Of a DNA stretch of 10,406 nt, positions 1 to 6,132 are shown piece after piece. Positions within the stretch are counted from its first letter, which is position 1, and the number at the start of each line of letters is the position of its first letter. The notes under the pieces are model-generated. The model was not told the origin of the DNA, ran no database searches, and saw only the letters and a program-made list of their open reading frames with translations. A program made the position numbers and the translations under genes. The stretch lies in NCBI GenBank assembly GCA_002796165.1, contig PCWF01000178.1, forward strand, positions 1 through 10,406, given 5' to 3'. The DNA comes from Nitrospinae bacterium CG11_big_fil_rev_8_21_14_0_20_56_8. GTDB taxonomy: Bacteria > Nitrospinota > Nitrospinia > Nitrospinales > VA-1.

Positions 1-64
1 TTACTCCAGCGAATCCTTCGATCCGGAAGATCCCGACACCTATTACCGGGAACTTCTCAAATAA
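1..64 (+). CDS. C-terminal end of an unidentified protein (partial)
   Basis: Reading from base 2, an open frame runs 20 codons to a TAA at 62-64. The end of the protein is acidic and aromatic (S-F-D-P-E-D-P-D-T-Y-Y-R near the end) and closes with ELLK. The codons are GC-rich in third positions, like the downstream genes. The stop is followed at once by a sharp change to AT-rich non-coding sequence, which supports this as a true gene end. Too little is present to name a family. It lies on the same strand as everything downstream but is separated from it by about 215 bases. Confidence 0.6.
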   Translation, partial: YSSESFDPEDPDTYYRELLK

Positions 65-139
65 TCCCGGCTTTCCGCCCAGCGCCCTGCACCGGAGGGA
101 ATAAAATCAATCGGCCCCGGATCTCCTTTAATTAAAGAT

Positions 140-166
140 AAAGAGCAAATTAAATTTTGCTCTTTT
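140..166. terminator. Candidate rho-independent terminator (10-bp hairpin)
   Basis: AAAGAGCAAA at 140-149 is the exact reverse complement of TTTGCTCTTT at 156-165, with a six-base loop (150-155). The right arm ends in TTTT (163-166) and the left arm is preceded by A-rich sequence, so the element could act in both directions. The stem is AT-rich with only three G-C pairs, so it is weaker than a classic terminator. Its place about 75 bases after the stop of the partial upstream gene fits termination of that transcript. Confidence 0.4.
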
Positions 167-185
167 GCCCCCTTTACTGTAAAAA
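157..185 (+). promoter_or_regulatory. Weak candidate sigma-70-like promoter for the oxygenase/glycosyltransferase block
   Basis: TTGCTC (157-162) and TAAAAA (180-185) are spaced 17 bases apart, matching 3 of 6 and 4 of 6 consensus positions. The -35 overlaps the right arm of the hairpin at 140-166, so this call competes with the terminator reading. Another weak pair, TTTACT (173-178) with TAAAGG (195-200), lies nearby. The AT-rich setting makes a promoter somewhere here likely, but the exact site is not settled by sequence. Confidence 0.2.
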
Positions 186-279
186 TATTGAAAATAAAGG
201 GACCTCGAAAAATTTCCGGCCGACACACCCTTGCCCTTAAATTAAAGAAAACGCGATTTTACCAATCGCAACATCATGA

Positions 280-1137
280 ATGATGAAAGGGTCCCCTGAA
301 GCCGGCCTCGGGTTTTCTATGTCTGACGAAACGCTGTCCCCCATCCTCAGCTTTCAAAAATCCGTTCTACCCCTGGAAAAAATGAAATGCCTGCTCCCCG
401 AAGCAACCACGAGGTACCGGGAAGCGGCGCCGTTTCCCCACATTGTCCTGGACGATTTCTTCGACCCGGAAATCCTGAACCGGGTGTTGGAAGAGTTTCC
501 CAGCAATAAGGACATCCAATGGATCCAGTATTACGACACGAATCAGAAAAAACTGGCCAACGAAAACGAAGCCGGCATGGGACTGTTTACCCGGTACGTT
601 TTGTACTCCCTGAACTCCGCCACGTTTTTAAAATTTCTGGAAGAGATGACGGGCATCTCCAACCTGATCTCGGATCCTTCGTTTCGGGGCGGGGGACTGC
701 ACAACATCTATCGGGGCGGAAAACTGGGGGTTCATGCGGATTTCAACAAACACGAAAAATTCAATATCGACCGCCGGCTCAATCTCCTGCTGTATCTGAA
801 CAAGGATTGGAAGGAGGAATACGGGGGGCACATCGAGCTTTGGGACCGGGACATGCGGCAATGCCACAAGCGGATTCTCCCCATTTTCAACCGCGTGGTC
901 GTTTTCACCACCACCGATTGCTCGTATCACGGCCACCCCGATCCCTTGGACTGCCCCGATCACATGAGCCGCAAGTCGCTGGCGCTTTATTACTACACCA
1001 ACGGCCGTCCCGAGGAAGAAATCGGGCAACACCATTCAACCCTGTTCAAACTGCGGCCCGGCGAGGCGGTGGAGAGCACGGCCTCCATCAAGGCCCAGAA
1101 GTGGTGGCGCCGCCTGAAACAAAAATGGGGCTCCTGA
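280..1137 (+). CDS. 2OG-Fe(II) oxygenase (prolyl-4-hydroxylase-like fold)
   Basis: This is a predicted cytoplasmic non-haem iron dioxygenase using 2-oxoglutarate and O2 to hydroxylate an unknown substrate. With the 280 start it has 285 residues. The N-terminal landmark PFPHIVLDDFF (51-61) is typical of the superfamily. The iron ligands appear as H152-x-D154 (within GVHADF) and H217 (in SYHGHP). R231-x-S233 is the expected 2-oxoglutarate carboxylate anchor, so all catalytic positions are intact. YGGHIELWD (181-189) is also characteristic. The start is uncertain: ATG 280 has no clear Shine-Dalgarno, and the in-frame ATG at 319 (MSDETLSP) may be the true start, giving 272 residues. It heads a block with two glycosyltransferases, so a role in modifying a sugar, lipid or glycan is plausible. 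The substrate cannot be read from sequence. Confidence 0.9.
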   Translation: MMKGSPEAGLGFSMSDETLSPILSFQKSVLPLEKMKCLLPEATTRYREAAPFPHIVLDDFFDPEILNRVLEEFPSNKDIQWIQYYDTNQKKLANENEAGMGLFTRYVLYSLNSATFLKFLEEMTGISNLISDPSFRGGGLHNIYRGGKLGVHADFNKHEKFNIDRRLNLLLYLNKDWKEEYGGHIELWDRDMRQCHKRILPIFNRVVVFTTTDCSYHGHPDPLDCPDHMSRKSLALYYYTNGRPEEEIGQHHSTLFKLRPGEAVESTASIKAQKWWRRLKQKWGS

Positions 1138-1210
1138 CCCCTTTTCCGTCCGACCTTTCCGTCCCGCTCCTCCTGGTCCTCAACCCCCGGAATCGCCTTG
1201 ATTGGCAATT

Positions 1211-2296
1211 ATGAAGATCACCTTCCTGGTCAACCAGTTCATCCGTATCAGCGGCGGCAACCGCGGGCTTTTCGAGTATGCCAACCGGCTCAGCGTTCTG
1301 GGCCATGAGGTCCGGTGGTTCGTGATGCCCCCCCGGATCAAGTGGTACCGCATGGATAAAAAATGGGCGGCCTGGAGCAAGGGTGTGGAGGTGTTCCCCC
1401 CATCGACCGTGGATTGGATGGAAAACCGGATCCCCATCGAGATTCTTCAGATGGCCCGCCCGGGGCTCCTTCCCGAGGCGGACGTATTCGTCGCCACGGC
1501 ATGGCAGACGGCGCAGTTTGCCGCCCGGCTGGCGCCCGGCGCGGGACAAAAGTTCTATTTCGTCCAGCACCACGAGAGCATCTGGGTGCGGGACCGGTCT
1601 CAGGCGGACAGTACTTACCGGTTGCCCTACCGCATTATCGTCATCTCCACCTGGTTGAAGGACCTGATGAAGACCCAATACAATCAGGACGCGCAGGTCC
1701 TCGTCACCCCCGTCAACCGGGACGTCTTTTATCCCGAAGGCCGGGCCCGACTCACCCCTCTGCGCGTGTGCATGCTCCACCACGATTATGACTGGAAAGG
1801 GTATCGCGACGGAATCCGCGCGGTCCAGACCGCCCGCGAAGCGGGAACCGAAGTGGAGCTCGTCGTGTTTGGGGAAAAACTGGAGGATCCGGCCCCGCTA
1901 TTCCGTGACGCGGGGTTCGAGTTCGAATATCACTACCGGCCCACCAAGGACCACCTGCGCCGGGTATACTCCTCGTCCGACGTTTATCTCTGCCCCAGCT
2001 GGTACGAGGGACTCGGGATGCCCGCCATGGAAGCGATGGCCTGCGGCGCCGCGCTGGTGACCACCGACACGGGAGGGTGCCGGGACTACGCTCTGCATGA
2101 AGAAACGGCTCTGGTTTCGCCGCCCCGGGACCCCAAAGCGCTGTCCCTCAATCTCCTTCGGATCCTGCGTGACGAACCCCTGCGATTGCGGCTGGCGGAA
2201 CGTGGAACGGCCAAAGTTCTCGAATTCGACTGGGACGCCAACTGCCGACAGCTCGCGGAAATTTTTCAGGAGGCCGTTCGGGACGAGCGGTCCTGA
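1211..2296 (+). CDS. Glycosyltransferase, GT4 family (GT-B fold)
   Basis: This is a predicted retaining glycosyltransferase moving a sugar from a nucleotide donor to a glycan or lipid-linked acceptor at the cytoplasmic membrane face. It has 361 residues from ATG 1211. The N-terminal MKITFLV strand and the following ISGGNRGL loop are typical of GT4 acceptor domains. The C-terminal donor domain has SSSDVYLCPSWYEG, then the EX7E motif (E266 to E274 in EGLGMPAME), then MACGAALVTTDTGG. A TTG at 1202 would add three residues, but ATG 1211 gives the usual start of this family. It sits 73 bases after the oxygenase and 60 before a GT2 gene, implying co-transcription. Donor and acceptor sugars are unknown. 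Confidence 0.92.
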   Translation: MKITFLVNQFIRISGGNRGLFEYANRLSVLGHEVRWFVMPPRIKWYRMDKKWAAWSKGVEVFPPSTVDWMENRIPIEILQMARPGLLPEADVFVATAWQTAQFAARLAPGAGQKFYFVQHHESIWVRDRSQADSTYRLPYRIIVISTWLKDLMKTQYNQDAQVLVTPVNRDVFYPEGRARLTPLRVCMLHHDYDWKGYRDGIRAVQTAREAGTEVELVVFGEKLEDPAPLFRDAGFEFEYHYRPTKDHLRRVYSSSDVYLCPSWYEGLGMPAMEAMACGAALVTTDTGGCRDYALHEETALVSPPRDPKALSLNLLRILRDEPLRLRLAERGTAKVLEFDWDANCRQLAEIFQEAVRDERS

Positions 2297-2310
2297 CCCG
2301 GCGGACCGTT

Positions 2311-2326
2311 CCCGGCTCAGGCCGGG
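2311..2326. other. Short GC-rich hairpin between the two glycosyltransferase genes
   Basis: CCCGGC (2311-2316) and GCCGGG (2321-2326) form a perfect six-pair stem with a four-base loop, in the 60-base gap between the GT4 and GT2 genes. There is no T tract after it, so it is not a normal intrinsic terminator. It could affect mRNA stability or partial readthrough, or be chance in GC-rich DNA. Confidence 0.25.
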
Positions 2327-2356
2327 CATTCCACCCTTCACGGTGATGGCAACATC

Positions 2357-3370
2357 ATGAAAAAAATTTCCGCGGTCGTCGTCAACTGGAACGGAAAGGA
2401 CGTTCTCGCCGACTGCCTGGAATCGCTGATGACCCAAGACGCCCCGAATCTTGAAATCATCGTCAGCGACAACGGGTCCGGCGACGGCTCCCTGGAAATG
2501 CTCCGCGACCGGTTTCCCCGGATCCGGTGCGTCGAAAACGGCGCCAACCTCGGTTTCGGCACCGCGGTGAACCGGGGCCTCGCGGTTGCGGAGGGAGACT
2601 ACCTGCTGTTTCTGAACAACGACCTGGCTTTTGAGCCGGGAGCGGTTCGCGCCCTCGCGGACCTCCTCGATTCCCACCCCGAGGCCGGGGCCGCGGTGCC
2701 CAAGATCCTGTATTACGAAAAACGGGACACGATCAACTCCTACGGCGTTCGGGTTCATTACACCGGCGTGGCGTATCCCAACCGGTTGAACGAGCGGGAC
2801 GACCCGAACCTGGATATCACCGAGACGGCGTGCGGAGGAATTTTCATGTTTCGCCGGGAGGTTTACGAAACCCTGGGAGGGTTCGACGAGGATTTCTTCC
2901 TCTACCACGAAGATCACGACCTTTCCTGGCGCATCCGCTTGGCGGGCTGGAAAATTCTCGTCACCCCGCGCGCCGTGTTTTACCACCATTACCATTTCAA
3001 CAAGGGGGTGCGGAAATTTTACCACTCCGAGAAGAACCGGCTTCATCTCCTTTTGAAAAACATGGAAGGGAAAACTCTTCTCCTCCTTCTGCCCGGCCTG
3101 ATCCTGGTGGAAACGGCACAATGGATCCATGCCGCGCTCAACGGGTGGTTCTTCCTGAAGGTCAAAAGCTACATTGAGCTTGCCGAAGCTTTCCCCTCCA
3201 TTTTGAAAAAAAGACGGAAACTCAAGCGGCTTCGCAAGGTTCGCGATCGGGATCTCTTGACCCTGCACCAGGGGACTCTCGCGGTCAGCGGGATGAGGAG
3301 TCTTCTGGTGGACACCCTTCTCAATCCCATCCTTGACCTCTGGTGGCGATTCATCGGCCCCCGGATCTGA
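2357..3370 (+). CDS. Glycosyltransferase, GT2 family (GT-A fold, rhamnosyltransferase-like)
   Basis: This 337-residue protein is a predicted inverting glycosyltransferase. VVNWNG (8-13) and the nucleotide-binding SDNGSGDGS (37-45) are classic N-terminal GT2 motifs. LLFLNNDLAFEPGA (83-96) holds the DxD-equivalent metal site as N-N-D. CGGIFMFRREV (159-169) and HEDHDLSWRIRLAGW (184-198), with the probable catalytic acidic pair, are typical of the WbbL-like or rhamnosyltransferase branch. A hydrophobic stretch (about 240-251) followed by a very basic segment (about 284-298) suggests C-terminal membrane association. ATG 2357 has a modest GGTGA at 2342-2346. Together with the preceding GT4 gene it points to stepwise assembly of an oligosaccharide. 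Rhamnose as donor is only a family-level guess. Confidence 0.92.
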   Translation: MKKISAVVVNWNGKDVLADCLESLMTQDAPNLEIIVSDNGSGDGSLEMLRDRFPRIRCVENGANLGFGTAVNRGLAVAEGDYLLFLNNDLAFEPGAVRALADLLDSHPEAGAAVPKILYYEKRDTINSYGVRVHYTGVAYPNRLNERDDPNLDITETACGGIFMFRREVYETLGGFDEDFFLYHEDHDLSWRIRLAGWKILVTPRAVFYHHYHFNKGVRKFYHSEKNRLHLLLKNMEGKTLLLLLPGLILVETAQWIHAALNGWFFLKVKSYIELAEAFPSILKKRRKLKRLRKVRDRDLLTLHQGTLAVSGMRSLLVDTLLNPILDLWWRFIGPRI

Positions 3371-3411
3371 CCTTTCGGCAGGGAACGAGTGATTTTCAGG
3401 CCGGTTTGTAT

Positions 3412-3417
3412 TATAAT
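3412..3417 (+). promoter_or_regulatory. Candidate -10 box (TATAAT) upstream of the radical SAM gene
   Basis: A perfect TATAAT lies 128 bases before the radical SAM start, in an AT-rich island within the 174-base gap. The matching -35 position (GTGATT at 3389-3394, 17-base spacing) matches only three of six consensus bases. There is no extended -10 TGn. A start near 3424 would give a leader of about 120 bases containing the hairpin at 3502-3532. This would make the genes from 3545 onward a separate transcription unit. Confidence 0.35.
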
Positions 3418-3501
3418 TCCCCAGACTTGCCCCGTCCCTTTTTCGCAGGCGGATGATGCGTCGGCAGGTTTAAACTGTAAATTCCGTTGCCACACACACC
3501 T

Positions 3502-3532
3502 ATCCGAAGAAAGCCCTTGTTTTTCTTCGGAT
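3502..3532 (+). promoter_or_regulatory. 11-bp perfect inverted repeat just upstream of the radical SAM ribosome binding site
   Basis: ATCCGAAGAAA (3502-3512) is the exact reverse complement of TTTCTTCGGAT (3522-3532), with a nine-base loop (3513-3521). The hairpin ends two bases before the GGAG at 3535-3538. No T run follows, so it does not look like a terminator. Its position fits an mRNA leader structure acting on translation initiation or stability, or a dyad operator for a regulator. Which of these applies is not shown by sequence. Confidence 0.45.
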
Positions 3533-3534
3533 GC

Positions 3535-3538
3535 GGAG
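3535..3538 (+). promoter_or_regulatory. Ribosome binding site that fixes the radical SAM start
   Basis: GGAG lies six bases before ATG 3545. The frame stays open upstream to a GTG at 3389, but that extension crosses the -10-like box and hairpin and has no ribosome binding site. This GGAG therefore decides in favour of 3545. Confidence 0.65.
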
Positions 3539-3544
3539 AAATTT

Positions 3545-5083
3545 ATGATTCAAAGGATCCTCCTGGTCGACATCGAGTATGACCGGCAAATGGCCGGGCA
3601 AATCACCGAATATGAGGCGGCCGGGAACACGCATCATCCCCTGGGCCTCATGTACCTGGCCGCGATGGTTCGTAAACAGTTTCCCGACGTGCAGGTCCGC
3701 ATTCTCCATACCGCGACCTGCCAAAATGCCGAGGAGTCTCTCAAGACGGCGTTGAAGGAATTTTCTCCCCAACTGGTGGGCCTGCGCGCGCTTTCATTGT
3801 TCCAGAAGCCGTTCAAACACCTCGCCCAGGTGGTGCGGGAAACCCGTCCCGAGGCCTTCCTCATCGGGGGCGGTCCCTACCCCTCCGGATCGTACCGGGA
3901 AATTGTGGACAACGTCGTCGACCTGGTGGTCCGTGGGGAAGGCGAAATGACCTTCGTCGAATTGATCGAATGGCTCAATCGCCACGGCACCTATCCCGAT
4001 CACCTCGACGGCACGGTGGTCAAAGTCAACGGAGAGTTGATAATAAACCCGGCGCGGGGCGAGATCGAGAATATCGACGTTCTCCCGAAACCCGCGTATA
4101 ATTTGATCCAACTCTCAGATTACAAAGGAATTTACAACCTGGCCAACCAAAGCACGGCCACTTGCGTGTTCATTGAAAGTTCCCGTGGTTGCACTTATAA
4201 ATGCTATTACTGTCACGCGGCGCTCAGCAAAACCGTTCGGCGGCGTTCTCCGGAATTGGTCCTGGATGAGTTGCAAGACCACTACAACCGGGGAGTCCGG
4301 GATTTCGTGTTCGTGGACGATATTTTCAATGTTCCCAAGAAAATCGCCAAGGAGATCCTGCGCGGAATCATTCAGCGTCTGCCCGGGGTAAGCCTGAATT
4401 TTTCAAATGGACTGCGCGCCGACCGGCTGGATGATGAAATCCTCGATCTGTTCGAAGAAGCAGGAACGGTGCAAATGTCTCTCGCGGTAGAAACCGCGAC
4501 GCCCAGACTGCAAAAATTGATCGTCAAGTACCTGGACATCCCGAAAGCGGCGGAGATGATCCACAAAGCCTCGCAACGGTTTATCGTCCGAACCCTGTTC
4601 ATGGTCGGGTTCCCGACGGAAAGCCTGGAGGAAGCCTGGAGCACCGTAAACATGGCCAAGGAATTTTCTTACGTCGCCGAGCCCGCCATGAGTATCGTCC
4701 GCGTTTATCCCGGCACTCCTCTCTTTGATGCCCTGAACCCCACCCCCGTGGAAGCCCGGAAAATCGAGGACCAGACCGCCGATTCCCTTCTCACTCGCCT
4801 GATGGACAGTCCCTCTTTCTATGGCGATTTCTTCCCGCGTGAAAAGGTTCCCCTCACCGGCAAGAATATCCAGGAAATCCGCTGGGAATGGATGCGGAAC
4901 ATCTATCACAATCGGGAACGGATCCGGAACAGCCATGGGGTTCTGGAACGCCATCTCAACCATGAACAGATTCTGACCTTTTACCGGAACTTGTATCAAA
5001 AGCCGGACTTCGACGACAAAACCCTGGAGCGATTTTTGGGTTACGCGAGAACGGAATCTTCTGCCGCGGAAACTCCGGCTTGA
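3545..5083 (+). CDS. Radical SAM enzyme with N-terminal cobalamin-binding-like domain
   Basis: This 512-residue protein is a predicted [4Fe-4S] radical SAM enzyme of the B12-binding (class B-like) architecture. The N-terminal Rossmann-like domain (about 1-145) has HPLGLMYLAA (31-40), IGGGPYPS (107-114) and VVRGEGEMTF (128-137), all typical of this group. The cobalamin His signature DxHxxG is not obvious, so actual B12 binding is uncertain. ESSRGCTYKCYYC (211-223) holds the cluster ligands C216, C220 and C223. VFVDDIF (255-261), ETATP (316-320), MVGFPTES (353-360) and YPGTPLF (388-394) are later core motifs. The C-terminal part (about 420-512) is charged and has no motif I recognise. Such enzymes often perform methylations or rearrangements in lipid, glycan or natural-product pathways. 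Here it opens a block leading to acyl loading and transfer genes, so its substrate may be the acyl unit, a lipid carrier or the glycan. Confidence 0.9.
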   Translation: MIQRILLVDIEYDRQMAGQITEYEAAGNTHHPLGLMYLAAMVRKQFPDVQVRILHTATCQNAEESLKTALKEFSPQLVGLRALSLFQKPFKHLAQVVRETRPEAFLIGGGPYPSGSYREIVDNVVDLVVRGEGEMTFVELIEWLNRHGTYPDHLDGTVVKVNGELIINPARGEIENIDVLPKPAYNLIQLSDYKGIYNLANQSTATCVFIESSRGCTYKCYYCHAALSKTVRRRSPELVLDELQDHYNRGVRDFVFVDDIFNVPKKIAKEILRGIIQRLPGVSLNFSNGLRADRLDDEILDLFEEAGTVQMSLAVETATPRLQKLIVKYLDIPKAAEMIHKASQRFIVRTLFMVGFPTESLEEAWSTVNMAKEFSYVAEPAMSIVRVYPGTPLFDALNPTPVEARKIEDQTADSLLTRLMDSPSFYGDFFPREKVPLTGKNIQEIRWEWMRNIYHNRERIRNSHGVLERHLNHEQILTFYRNLYQKPDFDDKTLERFLGYARTESSAAETPA

Positions 5084-5174
5084 TGGCAACCCTTCCGTGT
5101 TTCGTAACCCGGGATCCCATTTCGGCGACGCAGGAGACCCTTGAGCCCACAACCGCCATTCCATTGATCTTCGC

Positions 5175-5178
5175 AGGA
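5175..5178 (+). promoter_or_regulatory. Ribosome binding site for the TTG-started methyltransferase
   Basis: AGGA lies 11 bases before TTG 5190. No other start candidate with a better site exists near the beginning of the open frame, and the first in-frame ATG would remove about 64 residues of coherent sequence. This supports the TTG start. Confidence 0.4.
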
Positions 5179-5189
5179 CGCCATTCGCC

Positions 5190-6101
5190 TTGAACCGGGT
5201 TCAACGATTTCTCGACCACTTTGCGGAACATTGCCAGGTTTATTTCCCTGCCATCGAAGAAAACCGCCGCAGAAATGAAGCGACCTTCACGGGGTTGGCG
5301 GAAACGCTCCTCGAATGGGCGGAGAATTATCTGGGAGAGGGCTGGCCCGAAGTGCTCGCGGACGGGTACAAATTTTTTCTCATGGATGTGAACCGGTCCC
5401 AGATTGAGTATGAACGCCGCGGACATTACCTTCACAAAAGCTACGACCAGGTTTATCAGAGCGTCTACAACGACCCGCAATGCATGAACCGGTACCATTG
5501 GGGCGTGTTTGTAAGCACCTTCGCGTGGGAACACCATATCCAGATCTATGAATTTTACCGGGACCGATTCCTGCCCTGCCTGCCTGCCGGGGAAGGCGGG
5601 CTCCTGGATCTCGGTTGTGGATCGGGTGTGTGGAGCCTGCTCACCACCCACACCCTGCCCGGTTGGACGGCGGAAGGCATCGACATCAGCGAAAAATCGA
5701 TCGAGTTGTCTTCCCGCATGGCGCAGGCCTGCGGAATGAACGGGCGGATCCGCTTTTCGGTCGGCGATGCGCTGACCTACCGGTCTCCGTCTCCTCTCAA
5801 TGCGGGCATTTCCTGTTTCCTCATGGAACACCTTGAGGCGCCGGATCGTCTTCTGCACACGCTGGCCGCAAACCTTTCGCCCCGGGGCCATGCCTTTGTC
5901 ACCGCCGCCCTTACGGCGGCGGAGGTGGACCACATCTCGGAGTTCCGGAGGGAGTCGGAGGTGGTGCGGATGGCCGAGGACGCCGGGTTCCGCGTGGTGG
6001 CCCTCTTTTCGGCCGCGCCCCCGTCGCATCCCGAGTCGCACCGGTTCCTTCCCCGATCCCTGGCCCTGGTTCTGCAAAAAAGAAAAAACGAAATCTGGTA
6101 A
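5190..6101 (+). CDS. Class I SAM-dependent methyltransferase
   Basis: This 303-residue predicted methyltransferase starts at TTG 5190 with AGGA upstream. The Rossmann core begins near residue 136: LLDLGCGSG (138-146) is motif I, EGIDIS (162-167) carries the acidic ribose-binding D165, and SVGDA (190-194) is the post-II motif. The first 135 residues, rich in aromatic and charged residues, form an extra N-terminal region I cannot assign. It may bind substrate. The region after the core is short. The gene lies 106 bases after the radical SAM gene and 31 bases before the FkbH-like gene. In this setting it could O-methylate a sugar or the hydroxy-acyl group made by the FkbH enzyme, as O-methyltransferases do in methoxymalonyl-ACP pathways. 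That is inference; it resembles generic methyltransferase type 11/12 proteins rather than a named enzyme. Confidence 0.85.
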   Translation: MNRVQRFLDHFAEHCQVYFPAIEENRRRNEATFTGLAETLLEWAENYLGEGWPEVLADGYKFFLMDVNRSQIEYERRGHYLHKSYDQVYQSVYNDPQCMNRYHWGVFVSTFAWEHHIQIYEFYRDRFLPCLPAGEGGLLDLGCGSGVWSLLTTHTLPGWTAEGIDISEKSIELSSRMAQACGMNGRIRFSVGDALTYRSPSPLNAGISCFLMEHLEAPDRLLHTLAANLSPRGHAFVTAALTAAEVDHISEFRRESEVVRMAEDAGFRVVALFSAAPPSHPESHRFLPRSLALVLQKRKNEIW

Positions 6102-6132
6102 GATCCGTCAATTCCGTTTCCATTTCCTTCTC

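Larger units (their letters stand above)
65..279. other. AT-rich intergenic region with terminator-like and promoter-like sequence
   Basis: About 215 bases without a convincing gene lie between the partial upstream CDS and the oxygenase. Base composition becomes markedly AT-rich after about 125, unlike the GC-rich genes on either side. It contains a hairpin with a short T run (140-166), listed separately. It also holds two copies of AATTAAAGA (130-138 and 240-248) and A-rich tracts around 180-199 and 240-252. A minus-strand open frame across it is poor coding sequence. The best reading is terminator plus promoter or leader for the downstream block. Confidence 0.5.

Noticed and set aside
276..299. 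Seven-codon upstream frame starting ATG 276 and overlapping the oxygenase start
   Set aside because: It has no ribosome binding site and no run of codons typical of an attenuator peptide; it is probably chance.
1898..3268. 456-codon minus-strand open frame
   Set aside because: It lies opposite the clear GT4 and GT2 genes, and its translation has no recognisable domain. Long antisense frames are expected in GC-rich coding DNA.
3389..3544. GTG-started N-terminal extension of the radical SAM gene
   Set aside because: It crosses a TATAAT box and a perfect hairpin and has no ribosome binding site. GGAG before ATG 3545 and the canonical N-terminal strand favour the shorter form.
4956..6077. 373-codon minus-strand open frame
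   Set aside because: It spans the radical SAM end and the methyltransferase, both well supported by motifs on the + strand.
5800..6132. N-terminal extension of the FkbH frame by 111 codons
   Set aside because: The extension overlaps the methyltransferase C-terminus in another frame and translates to Arg/Pro/Trp-rich shadow sequence. FkbH homology begins only after ATG 6133.
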